Assembly (NCBI RefSeq): GCF_004795035.1
Contig: NZ_SSBK01000016.1
Location: forward strand, 62,001 to 126,000
Source of the DNA: Streptomyces sp. A0958
GTDB lineage: Bacteria; Actinomycetota; Actinomycetes; Streptomycetales; Streptomycetaceae
Length of the DNA stretch: 64,000 nucleotides
Reading direction: 5' to 3'
Within the stretch, counting starts at the first letter, position 1, and the number at the start of each line of letters is the position of its first letter. Below the pieces are notes generated by a model, which saw only the letters and a list, made by a program, of their open reading frames with translations, made no database searches and was not told the DNA's origin. Positions 34,320 to 43,518 of the stretch are shown piece by piece. The translations under genes were made by a program, and so were the position numbers.

Positions 34320-35297
34320 ATGCGCCGCCGAGCAGGCCTCGTACTCCTGGCCTTCGCCGTCTTCTTCGCCGCGCTGTCACCGCTGCTGCGCTGGTATGCC
34401 TTCCCGAGGCTCGCGAAGATCCCGCCCAGCCAGTACCAGGAGACCGTGCTGGAGGCGAAACCCGCCACCCTGCTCGACTACAGCACCCTCACGGCCAAGA
34501 AGGTCGACAAGATCACCATCGTGCAGACGCTCAAGGGCAACGTCGAGGAGTCCGAGCGGATCGAACGCACCGCAGGACGCGACGTCGTCGTCTGGGACGC
34601 GCTCTCCTACGTCCAGGGCCCCGACGGCAAGATGGTCTCCAAGATCCCCGAGCGCTACATCTTCGACGCCCACAGCCAGGCCCCCGTCCACGCCACCGGC
34701 GAGATGGTCGACGGCGACCCCGTCACCCGCGAGGGCATCGAGTTCAAGTGGCCCTTCCTCACCGAGAAGCGCGACTACCAGTACTTCGACGCCCAGACCC
34801 GCACCAGCTCGCCCATCCACTACAAGGGCACCCGCACCTTCCGCGGCCTGGAGGTCTACTACTTCGAGCAGACCATCCCGTGGACCAAGGTCCCCATGCC
34901 CAAGACCATGCCCATCAAGGGGATCACCCCGCAGCAGATCGCCAAGACCGGCATGACCCGCTGGTACACCACCAAGCGGATGTTCTGGGTCGACCCCGTC
35001 ACCGGAGCACCGGTCAACGGCGAGGAGGTCCACCGCGAGGAGATGCGCAACGCGAAGGCGATGGGCATGCCCCAGGACACCGTCACGGTGTTCGCCGGGG
35101 ACGTGAAGATGCGCGAGGACTACATCGCCTCGATCGTCGACCTCGTCAAGTCCCAGCGGCTGCTGGTCCTGCTGCTGACCTCGTACCTGCCGTGGGGCTT
35201 CCTCGCCCTGGCCGCCGTGCTCCTGGCACTCGCGCTGTGGCTGGAGGCCCGCTCCCGGCGGCCCGCGACCACGCAAGCACCCCCTACTCCCGCCTGA
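34320..35297 (+). CDS. DUF3068 (PorA-family-like) membrane-anchored protein (325 aa)
   Basis: Exported protein with an N-terminal hydrophobic segment (~8-22), a large extracytoplasmic domain and a C-terminal membrane helix (SYLPWGFLALAAVLLALALW) ending in a basic cytoplasmic tail. The middle has the family features YFEQTIPWTKVPMP and TTKRMFWVDPVTGAPVNGEE. DUF3068 proteins are actinobacterial; some are named porin PorA-like, but function is not established. GGAGG 6-10 bases before ATG 34320 decides the start. It follows the small peptide gene and overlaps the 3' end of hrpB by 14 bp. Confidence 0.82.
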   Translation: MRRRAGLVLLAFAVFFAALSPLLRWYAFPRLAKIPPSQYQETVLEAKPATLLDYSTLTAKKVDKITIVQTLKGNVEESERIERTAGRDVVVWDALSYVQGPDGKMVSKIPERYIFDAHSQAPVHATGEMVDGDPVTREGIEFKWPFLTEKRDYQYFDAQTRTSSPIHYKGTRTFRGLEVYYFEQTIPWTKVPMPKTMPIKGITPQQIAKTGMTRWYTTKRMFWVDPVTGAPVNGEEVHREEMRNAKAMGMPQDTVTVFAGDVKMREDYIASIVDLVKSQRLLVLLLTSYLPWGFLALAAVLLALALWLEARSRRPATTQAPPTPA

Positions 35298-37791
35298 GCC
35301 GCGCCTTGGTGAACCGGGTCGCCTCCACCGTCGTGGGGTCCTGGGGCCACGGGTGCTTCGGGTACCGGCCGCGCAGCTCCGCCCGGACCGCCTTGTAGCC
35401 CTCCCGCCAGAACGACGCCAGGTCCGCCGTCACCGCGGCGGGCCGGCCGGCCGGGGAGAGCAGATGCACCAGGACCGGCACGCCGGCCACCCTCGGGGTC
35501 TCCTGGAGGCCGAACAGCTCCTGGAGCTTCACCGCCAGCACCGGCTGGTCCCCGCCGTACTCCACCCTGATCCGCGAACCGCTCGGCACCTCGATCCGCT
35601 CCGGCGCCAGCTCGTCCAGCCGGACCGCCTCACCGGTCGCCCACGGCAGCAGCCTGCGCAGCGCCTGACCCGCGTCGATCCCGGCCAGGTCGCTCCGGCG
35701 CCGGGCCCGCGACAGCTCCGGCTCCAGCCACTGCCCGGGACGGTCCAGCAGCGCCTCGTCCGACACATCCGGCCAGGGCTCGCCCAGCTCCCGGTGGAGG
35801 AACGCCAGCCGCTCCCGCAACTGTGCCGCGTCCCGGCTCCAGCGCAGCAGCCCGGTCCCCTCCCGCCGCAGCCCCTCCACCAGGGCCTCACGGACCAGCG
35901 CCGGACCGGGCTGCTTCAGCGGGCGCGCCGACAGCTCGACGGCCCCCAGGCGCTCCACCCGGCGGGCCACCACGTCCCGGCCGTCCCAGCGGACCTCCTC
36001 GCCCGCGAACCGCAGATGCCCGGCCGCCAGGCGAGCCGTCTCCTCATCGATGACGGCCGCGAGGCGCACCCGGGCGGACGCCGCGTGCGCCGGCCGGTCC
36101 GCGACCGCGACGGCCAGCCAGGGCGCGCTGCGCAGCCGCGAGCCCTCGCCCAGCTCCGCACCCGTGCCCGACGCCATCAGGAACGCCCCCTCACCCCGCG
36201 CCCGCGCCACCCGCTCCGGGAACGCCAGGGCCGCCACCAGGCCCACCGCCGCATCGTCCGTGCCCGGCCCGCCGGACCCGCCGCCCTCGCCCTTCACCGA
36301 GGACGACAGCCGCCGCACCTCCTGGCGCCAGCGCCCCGCGTAACCGTCCTGGCCCCGGCGCGCGGTGCGCAGCGCGGCCGCCAGATCGTCCCCGTACGCG
36401 CGCGGCGGCTCCTCGCTCAGCAGCGCCACCACCTCGGCGGCCCGGCGCCCGCCGACCTCGGCCGCCCCGTCCAGCAGCGCCCGGGCCAGCCGCGGATGCA
36501 GCCCGAGGCGGGACATGCGCACGCCCCGCTCGGTGACCCGCCCGTCCGGGCCCACCGCGCCGACCGCGCCCAGCACCTCGCGCGCGGCGGCCATCGCCCC
36601 GTCCGGCGGCGCGTCTAGCAGCGCGAGCCCCGAGGCGTCCGGATCGCCCCAGCAGGCCGCCTGGAGGGCGAACGCCGCCAGGTCGGCCACCTTGATCTCC
36701 GGGGACGGGAACCGGGCGAGCCGCCCGTCCTCCGCCCGGTCCCAGCACCGGTAGACCGTCCCCGGTGCTTCGCGCCCCGCCCGGCCCGCGCGCTGGCGGC
36801 CCGCCGCTTGCGAGGCCCGTACCGTCGTCAGCGCGCTCAGCCCCCGGGCGTGATCGGTGCGCGGCTCCCTGGCCAGCCCGGAGTCGACCACCGTCCGCAC
36901 CCCGGGAACGGTCAGCGACGACTCCGCGACCGAGGTCGCCAGCACGACCCGCCGCCCCTCGGACGATCCGGCGAGCACGGCGTCCTGCACCGCAGCCGGG
37001 GCCCGCCCGTGCACCTGGAGCACCTCGGCCCCCACGCCGGACAGCTCACCGGCCACCCGGCCGATCTCGCCCACCCCCGGCAGGAAACACAGCACGTCGC
37101 CCTCCCGCTCGGCCAGGGCCCGCCGCACCACGGAGGCGACATGGCTCAGCAGCGCCGGGTCCACCCTCATCCCGTGCGGCGGCCGCACCGGCTTGGCCGG
37201 CGGGGCCCACACCACCTCCACCGGATGCGACACGCCCTGCGCCTCCACCACCGGGGCGTCGCCCAGCAGCCGCGCCCAGCCCTCCGCGTCCGTCGTCGCC
37301 GACGCGGCCACCAGCCGCAGATCGGGGCGGATCGCCTCGCGCACGTCCAGGAGGAACGCGGCCACCGTGTCCGCGTCGAGATGGCGCTCGTGGCACTCGT
37401 CGATGATCACCGCGTCCACGCCCGCCAGCTCCTGGTCGCGTTGCAGCCGCTGGAGCAGGACCCCGGTGGTGACGACCTCCACCACGGTGCCGGGGCCCAC
37501 CACCCGCTCGCCGCGCACGGTGAAACCGACCCGCTCGCCGGTGCGCTCGCCGAGCAGCCAGGCCATGCGCCGGGCCGCCGCGCGGGCGGCGATCCGGCGC
37601 GGTTCGGCGACCACGACCCGGCGCACCGGACCGTCCCCGGTCAGACCGGCCAGGACGAGGGGGACGAGCGTGGTCTTGCCGGTGCCGGGGGGTGCGCACA
37701 GCACCGCGACCCCGCGGTCGTCGAGCGCCCGCCGCAGCGCGGGCACGGCGGAGCGGACGGGCAGCCGGTCGAGGGCGTCGGTGCGGATCAC
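35284..37791 (-). CDS. hrpB: ATP-dependent DEAH-box helicase HrpB (835 aa)
   Basis: DEAH-box RNA helicase-like protein. Seen: Walker A PPGTGKTT near residue 40, DECHERHLD (DExH box), SATTDAEGW, the helicase C domain with VLATSVAESSLTVPGVRTVVDSG and QRAGRAGR, then the HA2 region, the HrpB-specific DUF, and the C-terminal HrpB domain (DLAGIDAGQALRRLLPWATG). Length is normal for HrpB. Substrate and role are poorly known even in model bacteria. GTG 37791 has a GGGGGC run close upstream. Monocistronic in context. Confidence 0.94.
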   Translation of the reverse strand: MIRTDALDRLPVRSAVPALRRALDDRGVAVLCAPPGTGKTTLVPLVLAGLTGDGPVRRVVVAEPRRIAARAAARRMAWLLGERTGERVGFTVRGERVVGPGTVVEVVTTGVLLQRLQRDQELAGVDAVIIDECHERHLDADTVAAFLLDVREAIRPDLRLVAASATTDAEGWARLLGDAPVVEAQGVSHPVEVVWAPPAKPVRPPHGMRVDPALLSHVASVVRRALAEREGDVLCFLPGVGEIGRVAGELSGVGAEVLQVHGRAPAAVQDAVLAGSSEGRRVVLATSVAESSLTVPGVRTVVDSGLAREPRTDHARGLSALTTVRASQAAGRQRAGRAGREAPGTVYRCWDRAEDGRLARFPSPEIKVADLAAFALQAACWGDPDASGLALLDAPPDGAMAAAREVLGAVGAVGPDGRVTERGVRMSRLGLHPRLARALLDGAAEVGGRRAAEVVALLSEEPPRAYGDDLAAALRTARRGQDGYAGRWRQEVRRLSSSVKGEGGGSGGPGTDDAAVGLVAALAFPERVARARGEGAFLMASGTGAELGEGSRLRSAPWLAVAVADRPAHAASARVRLAAVIDEETARLAAGHLRFAGEEVRWDGRDVVARRVERLGAVELSARPLKQPGPALVREALVEGLRREGTGLLRWSRDAAQLRERLAFLHRELGEPWPDVSDEALLDRPGQWLEPELSRARRRSDLAGIDAGQALRRLLPWATGEAVRLDELAPERIEVPSGSRIRVEYGGDQPVLAVKLQELFGLQETPRVAGVPVLVHLLSPAGRPAAVTADLASFWREGYKAVRAELRGRYPKHPWPQDPTTVEATRFTKARLRRE

Positions 37792-37840
37792 GCCCCCAGT
37801 CTCGTACGGCCCGGCCCCGCCCCCCGCACCGGCCGGTGGC

Positions 37841-38653
37841 TCAGTCGCGTACGCAGACGAAGATCGCGGTGCCCGGGATCAGGTTGCCGCGCAGCGGGGA
37901 CCAGCCGCCCCACTCCTGGTCGTTCCAGGCGGGCCACTCCGGCTCGACCAGGTCGGCCAGCCGGAAACCGCCCGCCACCACGTCGCGCACCCGGTCGCCC
38001 AGCGTGCGGTGGTGCTCGACGTACACCGCGTCGCCCCGCTCGTCCTGCTCGACGTACGGGGTGCGGTCGAAGTACGAGGCGGCCACCGACAGGCCCTCGG
38101 GCCCCGGCTCGTCCGGGAACGCCCAGCGGATGGGGTGCGTCACGGAGAAGGCCCAGCGGCCGCCGGGGCGCAGCACCCGGTGGACCTCGCGGAAGACCCG
38201 GACCGGGTCGGCGACGAAGGGCACCGCGCCGTAGGCGGAGCAGGCCAGGTCGAAGGAGCCGTCCCGGAACGGCAGCCGCCCGGCGTCCGCCTCGACCAGC
38301 GGGACGCCCTCGCCGATGCGCAGGGCGTGCTGGAGCTGGCGGTGGGACAGGTCGAGGGCGACCGGGCGGGCGCCCTGGGCGGCCAGCCAGCGCGAGCACT
38401 GCGCCGCGCCGGCGCCGATCTCCAGGACGTCGAGCCCCTTCAGCGCCCCGGTGGGGCCGAGGAGCCGGGCCTCGGCCTCGTCCAGGCCCTCCGGGCCCCA
38501 GACGAAGCGGTCGTCGCCGAGGAAGGCGCCGTGGTCGCCCTGGTACTCGTCGGCATTGCGGTCCCACCAGCCGCGGCTGGCCCGGCTGCTCTCGGCCTCA
38601 CCGGCGTCACGGCGTGTCGCCTCGGGTTCGGCGGCGTACATCTCTTGGCTCAT
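37841..38653 (-). CDS. Class I SAM-dependent methyltransferase (270 aa)
   Basis: Small-molecule-type methyltransferase. The SAM-binding motif I is LDVLEIGAGAAQCSRWLAAQ, motif II is PVALDLS, and the post-motif regions are SFDLACSAYGAVPFVADP and VHRVLRPGGRWAFSVTHP. The N-terminal ~25 residues are charged. The domain order is that of the UbiE/Methyltransf_11 group, but substrate is unknown. No biosynthetic genes are adjacent. The gene diverges from rpsA with about 400 bp between. Confidence 0.88.
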   Translation of the reverse strand: MSQEMYAAEPEATRRDAGEAESSRASRGWWDRNADEYQGDHGAFLGDDRFVWGPEGLDEAEARLLGPTGALKGLDVLEIGAGAAQCSRWLAAQGARPVALDLSHRQLQHALRIGEGVPLVEADAGRLPFRDGSFDLACSAYGAVPFVADPVRVFREVHRVLRPGGRWAFSVTHPIRWAFPDEPGPEGLSVAASYFDRTPYVEQDERGDAVYVEHHRTLGDRVRDVVAGGFRLADLVEPEWPAWNDQEWGGWSPLRGNLIPGTAIFVCVRD

Positions 38654-39049
38654 CGTGTCCGTCGTTGTAGTTTGCCTTCACCCCGTCGTACGCGGTACGT
38701 ACCAAGGGGGCCTGTGAAGCGCGGGGCCCGTGTGTCCGGACCTCGTCGGGGCCGATCCGGCCCCGGTGAGGCCGAGTTGTGCCGGGTATGGGTCGTTCCG
38801 CCCGTGGTGTGCGCCTTCGCGCATTGACCGTGCCCTGCTGCCCCCGTATGCTACAAGTTGCGCTGCGAGCCTGCGCGCCTCAGACCTAGCAGGCCGCGCT
38901 CGCATCTGTTGTATGTCCCCTCGGTTCACGAGGCGCCTCCCGGTCACGGGCTGGGCGTTTCCCAGGCTGTCCGGCTTATGCAGAGGCGATACGGGCTTTC
39001 GGCGTAGCAGTACCTACGACTCACTGTCCGTACCGGAGCCCTTTCCCAC
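38654..39049 (+). promoter_or_regulatory. rpsA promoter and structured 5' leader
   Basis: TTGACC (38824-38829) and TATGCT (38847-38852) are 17 bp apart, an excellent housekeeping promoter. Transcription would start near 38859, giving a ~190-base leader. TGCGAGCCTGC (38864-38874) can pair with GCAGG (38889-38893) and CTCGCA (38899-38904) as a two-part hairpin. S1 proteins commonly repress their own translation through leader structures, so this leader may be the autoregulatory site. The rest of the region (38654-38823) shows nothing clear apart from the divergent methyltransferase start. Confidence 0.7.
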
Positions 39050-40561
39050 ATGACGAGCAGCACCGAGACCACCGCCACCACTCCGCAGGTTGCGGTCAAC
39101 GACATCGGCGACGCGGACGCGTTCCTCGCGGCGATCGACGAGACGATCAAGTACTTCAACGACGGCGACATCGTTGACGGTGTCATCGTCAAGGTTGACC
39201 GGGACGAGGTTCTCCTCGACATCGGTTACAAGACCGAAGGTGTCATCCCGAGCCGCGAGCTCTCGATCAAGCACGACGTCGACCCGAACGAGGTCGTCAA
39301 GGTCGGTGACGAGATCGAGGCCCTGGTTCTCCAGAAGGAGGACAAGGAAGGCCGCCTGATCCTCTCGAAGAAGCGCGCTCAGTACGAGCGTGCCTGGGGC
39401 ACCATCGAGAAGATCAAGGAAGAAGACGGCATCGTCACCGGTACCGTCATCGAGGTCGTCAAGGGTGGTCTCATCCTCGACATCGGCCTCCGTGGCTTCC
39501 TGCCGGCGTCGCTCGTCGAGATGCGCCGCGTCCGTGACCTCCAGCCGTACGTGGGCAAGGAGCTCGAAGCCAAGATCATCGAGCTGGACAAGAACCGCAA
39601 CAACGTGGTCCTGTCCCGCCGTGCCTGGCTCGAGCAGACCCAGTCCGAGGTCCGTCAGACGTTCCTCACGACCCTCCAGAAGGGTCAGGTCCGCTCCGGC
39701 GTCGTCTCCTCGATCGTCAACTTCGGTGCCTTCGTGGACCTGGGTGGCGTCGACGGTCTGGTGCACGTCTCCGAGCTGTCCTGGAAGCACATCGACCACC
39801 CCTCCGAGGTTGTCGAGGTCGGCCAGGAAGTCACCGTCGAGGTCCTCGACGTGGACATGGACCGCGAGCGCGTGTCCCTGTCGCTCAAGGCGACGCAGGA
39901 AGACCCGTGGCAGCAGTTCGCCCGTACGCACCAGATCGGGCAGGTCGTCCCCGGTAAGGTCACCAAGCTCGTTCCGTTCGGTGCGTTCGTGCGCGTCGAC
40001 GAGGGCATCGAGGGCCTGGTCCACATCTCCGAGCTGGCCGAGCGCCACGTGGAGATCCCGGAGCAGGTCGTCCAGGTCAACGACGAGATCTTCGTCAAGG
40101 TCATCGACATCGACCTGGAGCGCCGTCGCATCAGCCTCTCGCTGAAGCAGGCCAACGAGTCCTTCGGTGGCGACCCGGCCTCGGTCGAGTTCGACCCGAC
40201 CCTGTACGGCATGGCCGCGTCCTACGACGACCAGGGCAACTACATCTACCCCGAGGGCTTCGACCCCGAGACCAACGACTGGCTCGAGGGCTTCGAGGCT
40301 CAGCGCGAGATCTGGGAGACCCAGTACGCCGAGGCGCAGCAGCGCTTCGAGCAGCACCAGGCCCAGGTCATCAAGTCCCGCGAGGCCGACGAGGCCGCTG
40401 CCGCCGAGGGCGCTGCCGCCCCCGCCGGCAACGCCCCGGCCGCCTCGGGCGGCAGCGGTGGCGGCTCCTACTCCTCGGAGTCGGCGGACAACTCCGGCGC
40501 CCTGGCGTCGGACGAGGCCCTGGCCGCGCTGCGCGAGAAGCTGGCGGGCGGCCAGAGCTGA
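39050..40561 (+). CDS. rpsA: 30S ribosomal protein S1 (503 aa)
   Basis: RNA-binding ribosomal protein needed to load most mRNAs. Four S1 (OB-fold) domains in series are visible at roughly residues 35-105, 120-190, 205-275 and 290-360; the third has the strong IVNFGAFVDLGGVDGLVHVSELSW and the fourth VPFGAFVRVDEGIEGLVH. The acidic C-terminal tail is Ala/Gly/Ser-rich and low complexity, as in other Actinobacteria, which have four rather than six domains. The gene uses less biased, optimal codons (GAG, AAG, GTC) as expected for very high expression. Confidence 0.98.
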   Translation: MTSSTETTATTPQVAVNDIGDADAFLAAIDETIKYFNDGDIVDGVIVKVDRDEVLLDIGYKTEGVIPSRELSIKHDVDPNEVVKVGDEIEALVLQKEDKEGRLILSKKRAQYERAWGTIEKIKEEDGIVTGTVIEVVKGGLILDIGLRGFLPASLVEMRRVRDLQPYVGKELEAKIIELDKNRNNVVLSRRAWLEQTQSEVRQTFLTTLQKGQVRSGVVSSIVNFGAFVDLGGVDGLVHVSELSWKHIDHPSEVVEVGQEVTVEVLDVDMDRERVSLSLKATQEDPWQQFARTHQIGQVVPGKVTKLVPFGAFVRVDEGIEGLVHISELAERHVEIPEQVVQVNDEIFVKVIDIDLERRRISLSLKQANESFGGDPASVEFDPTLYGMAASYDDQGNYIYPEGFDPETNDWLEGFEAQREIWETQYAEAQQRFEQHQAQVIKSREADEAAAAEGAAAPAGNAPAASGGSGGGSYSSESADNSGALASDEALAALREKLAGGQS

Positions 40562-40607
40562 CGCTCTGACCCTCCGGCCGGTCATCGGCTGCGGTTGTAG
40601 GTGACCG

Positions 40608-40640
40608 TGAGGCCCGCTCCCCCTCGGGGAGCGGGCCTCA
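40608..40640. terminator. Strong bidirectional terminator after rpsA
   Basis: A perfect 15-bp inverted repeat (TGAGGCCCGCTCCCC at 40608-40622 with 40626-40640) with a 3-base loop, between convergent rpsA and the beta-helix gene. Confidence 0.9.
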
Positions 40641-40651
40641 CGCGTTCCTGC

Positions 40652-41614
40652 CTACGGGGTCACCGGGATGTTGGTCAGGCCGTTGCCGCCGGAGACGGTG
40701 TTGCTCGCGTAGACCGTCGTGGGGCAGCCCGTGCCGTAGTTGGTGACGTTGAACGCGATCCGCTTGTCGCCGGTCGCGCCCGACAGGTCCGAGGTGTTGT
40801 CCTTGAAGACGGTCCCGCAGCCCCAGCCGCTCTGCTGGGTGTGCGTCTCGTAGCCGTTGTTGGTCGTACGGGTGCCGTGGTTGCCCTGGACCAGGACGTC
40901 GTTGCCCTTCACGTCGACCCAGGAGTCGTCGTAGTTGGCGCCGGTCAGTCCGCTGCCGTCGAAGGTGTTGCCGACGACGCGGGTGCCGGTGGTGCCCTCC
41001 TTGATGTCGACGTTCTCGCCGCCGACGTCCGGCCCGATCGTGTTGTCCAGTATCCGCACCCGGTCGCTGTGGTCGGAGAGATCGCCGGCCGTGCCGACGT
41101 AGACGCCCTCGCCCATGCCGCGGCCGTTGTGCCCGGTGTCGTAGATCCGCGAGTTCCGGATGACACCGTCGCTGCTGGACGTGCGGAAGTGGACGCCCTC
41201 CATGTCGAGGTCGTGCACGGTCACCGATTCGATGACCACGCCGTTCGCGCCGTCGGTCACGATGCCCTTCTGGCCGCCGGTGACGGTGACGCCGCGCACC
41301 GTCCAGTACGAGGCGCCGTTGAGGTGCAGCCCGTAGCCGCCGCCGGCCGTCAGGACCGCCCCGGCGGAGCCGGTCAGTGTGATGCGCGCGGCGACGGTCG
41401 CGGGGACGAGCGCCTTGAAGTTCCCGGTGTACGCGCCGTCCGCGAGGTGGATCGTGTCGCCGGGGGCGACGGCGGTCAGCGCCGCCTTGAGCTGGGCGGC
41501 GGTGCTCACCTCGATGACGGACGCGGCGCCGGCGCTGCCGGCGCAGCCGAGGACCAGGCCGCCGGTGGCGAGGGCGGTGCTCACCAGGGCGGGGAGCAGG
41601 GTGCGGGTGTGCAT
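40652..41614 (-). CDS. Secreted right-handed parallel beta-helix protein, pectate-lyase-like (320 aa)
   Basis: Exported protein with a typical Sec signal (MHTRTLLPALVSTALATGGL, ending GSAGA). The mature part starts with the pectate-lyase-like entry IEVSTAAQLKAALTAVAPGDTI and HLADGAYTG, followed by regular beta-helix coils with Asn/Gly-rich turns (YWTVRGVTVTGGQKGIVTDG, GVVIESVTVHDLDMEGV). It could be a polysaccharide lyase or hydrolase. The catalytic Lys/Arg/Asp set cannot be fixed by eye. Two cysteines near the C-terminus may form a disulphide. GGGAAGG before ATG 41614 fixes the start. Confidence 0.85.
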   Translation of the reverse strand: MHTRTLLPALVSTALATGGLVLGCAGSAGAASVIEVSTAAQLKAALTAVAPGDTIHLADGAYTGNFKALVPATVAARITLTGSAGAVLTAGGGYGLHLNGASYWTVRGVTVTGGQKGIVTDGANGVVIESVTVHDLDMEGVHFRTSSSDGVIRNSRIYDTGHNGRGMGEGVYVGTAGDLSDHSDRVRILDNTIGPDVGGENVDIKEGTTGTRVVGNTFDGSGLTGANYDDSWVDVKGNDVLVQGNHGTRTTNNGYETHTQQSGWGCGTVFKDNTSDLSGATGDKRIAFNVTNYGTGCPTTVYASNTVSGGNGLTNIPVTP

Positions 41615-41770
41615 GGGGGTGCCTTCCCGTGAAGGGGTGTCAGGATGTTCTGGCACTTGAGACTTCCCCCCGGCGAAGATCGGCAAGTTCCGCCGGGGAA
41701 AGGGCGTGTACGGGAATGCTCGTGATCCGCGGGACGTTCTTCCCCAGGAATACAAGGAGGAGCGGTAACC

Positions 41771-42709
41771 GTGCCTGATCCGCAGAGTTTGTACGAATGG
41801 GAGCCGAAGGGCCTGGCTGTCGTCGACATGGCGCTCGCCCAGGAGTCGGCCGGCCTGGTCATGCTCTACCACTTCGAGGGATACATCGACGCGGGTGAGA
41901 CGGGTGAGCAGATCGTCGACGGCCTGCTGGAATCGCTGCCGCACCAGGTCGTGGCCCGCTTCGACCACGACCGCCTGATCGACTACCGGGCCCGGCGCCC
42001 GCTGCTGACCTTCAAGCGCGACCGCTGGTCGGCGTACGAGACCCCGACCCTGGACGTCCGCGTGGTCCAGGACGCCACCGGGGCGCCGTTCCTGCTGCTG
42101 TCCGGGCCGGAGCCCGACGTCGAGTGGGAGAGGTTCGCCGCCGCCGTCGAGGAGATCGTGGAGCGGCTCGGCGTCCGCCTCGCCGTCAATTTCCACGGCA
42201 TCCCGATGGGCGTCCCGCACACCCGCCCCGTCGGCATCACCCCGCACGGCAACCGCACCGACCTGACGCCCGGCCACCGCAGCCCCTTCGAGGAGGCGCA
42301 GGTGCCCGGCTCCGCCGAGGCGCTGGTCGAGTACCGGCTGATGGAGGCCGGACACGACGTGCTGGGCGTCGCCGCCCACGTACCGCACTACGTGGCCCGC
42401 TCCTCCTACCCCGACGCCGCGCTCACCGCCCTGGAGGCGATCACGGCCGCGACCGGACTGGTCCTGCCGTCCATCGCGCACGCCCTGCGCACCGAGGCGC
42501 ACCGCACCCAGACCGAGATCGACCGCCAGATCGACCAGGGTGACGAGGATCTGGTCTCGCTGGTCGAGGGCCTTGAGCACCAGTACGACGCGGTCGCGGG
42601 CGCCGAGACCCGGGGCAGCCTGGTCGCCGAACCGGCGGACCTGCCGTCCGCCGACGAGATCGGCCGCGAATTCGAGAAGTTCCTCGCCGAACGCGAGGGC
42701 GACGCCTGA
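41771..42709 (+). CDS. PAC2-family protein, proteasome-assembly-chaperone-like (312 aa)
   Basis: Member of the PAC2 (DUF75) family, named for a eukaryotic 20S proteasome chaperone and also found in Actinobacteria that have proteasomes. Visible features are the N-terminal AGLVMLYHFEGYIDAGETG, the middle FLLLSGPEPDVEWERFAAAV, and FHGIPMGVPHTRP. The C-terminal ~60 residues are charged and helical. Its bacterial function is not shown. AGGAGG precedes GTG 41771. Followed by a long hairpin and then coaE. Confidence 0.88.
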   Translation: MPDPQSLYEWEPKGLAVVDMALAQESAGLVMLYHFEGYIDAGETGEQIVDGLLESLPHQVVARFDHDRLIDYRARRPLLTFKRDRWSAYETPTLDVRVVQDATGAPFLLLSGPEPDVEWERFAAAVEEIVERLGVRLAVNFHGIPMGVPHTRPVGITPHGNRTDLTPGHRSPFEEAQVPGSAEALVEYRLMEAGHDVLGVAAHVPHYVARSSYPDAALTALEAITAATGLVLPSIAHALRTEAHRTQTEIDRQIDQGDEDLVSLVEGLEHQYDAVAGAETRGSLVAEPADLPSADEIGREFEKFLAEREGDA

Positions 42710-42745
42710 CCCGTGGCAGGTTCCTGCCCGCCGCCCCGCGCCTGG

Positions 42746-42810
42746 GGCCCTGTCGTCGCATTCCCGTCGTTCGCCCGGAGGGCGGCAGACGGGAATGCGA
42801 CGGCAGGGCC
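42746..42810. repeat. 23-bp imperfect palindrome between PAC2 gene and coaE
   Basis: Arms 42746-42768 and 42788-42810 differ at one position (a possible G-U pair) and enclose a 19-base loop whose GCCC and GGGC can extend it. The hairpin is far longer than the other terminators in the window and resembles a dispersed GC-rich palindromic element. It starts 37 bp past the PAC2 stop and so can also act as a terminator. Confidence 0.75.
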
Positions 42811-42846
42811 TGAGAGCCGGGGGTGGCGGGCGCTAGGCTGCCGCCC

Positions 42847-43449
42847 ATGCTGAAAGTGGGCCTGACCGGTGGCATCGGCGCCGGCAAGAGCGAAGTGTCC
42901 CGGCTGCTCGTCGGCCACGGAGCCGTCCTCATCGACGCGGACCGGATCGCCCGAGAGGTGGTCGAGCCCGGCACCCCGGGCCTCGCCGCCGTCGTCGCGG
43001 AGTTCGGCCCGGACATCCTGACCCCGGAAGGCACCCTGGACCGGCCCGCGCTCGGCTCCATCGTCTTCGCCGACCCCGGCCGCCTCGCCGCGCTCAACGC
43101 GATCGTCCACCCCCTCGTCGGCGCCCGTTCCGCCGAACTGGAGAAGGCCGCGGGCCCCGACTCGGTCGTCGTCCACGACGTGCCGCTCCTCACCGAGAAC
43201 GGGCTCGCCTCCCTCTACGACCTGGTCGTCGTGGTCGACGCCGCCCCGCGGACCCAGCTCGACCGGCTCGTACGGCTGCGCGGCATGACCGAGGAGGACG
43301 CCCGCGCCCGCATGGCCGCCCAGGCCACCCGCGAGCAGCGGCGCGCCGTGGCGGACCTGGTCATCGACAACGACGGGCCGGTCGAGGAGCTGGAGGCGCA
43401 GGTGCGTGCGGTCTGGGCGGAGCTGGTACGGCGGGCCGAGACCGGCTGA
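42847..43449 (+). CDS. coaE: Dephospho-CoA kinase (200 aa)
   Basis: Last step of coenzyme A synthesis, phosphorylating the ribose 3'-OH of dephospho-CoA. The P-loop GLTGGIGAGKSEVS is at residues ~5-18, then DADRIAREVVEPGTPG (substrate contact), HPLVGARS, the strand VVHDVPLLTENG and the lid AAQATREQRRAVADLVIDNDG. Length matches the short bacterial form, without the fused UPF0157 domain found in mycobacteria. ATG 42847 gives the expected N-terminus. Confidence 0.96.
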   Translation: MLKVGLTGGIGAGKSEVSRLLVGHGAVLIDADRIAREVVEPGTPGLAAVVAEFGPDILTPEGTLDRPALGSIVFADPGRLAALNAIVHPLVGARSAELEKAAGPDSVVVHDVPLLTENGLASLYDLVVVVDAAPRTQLDRLVRLRGMTEEDARARMAAQATREQRRAVADLVIDNDGPVEELEAQVRAVWAELVRRAETG

Positions 43450-43518
43450 CCCCCGGGGCCGGAATACCGACGGCCGGGCCGATGTTCACCCCGGCACGGA
43501 CGAGGGAAGGAAGCGACC

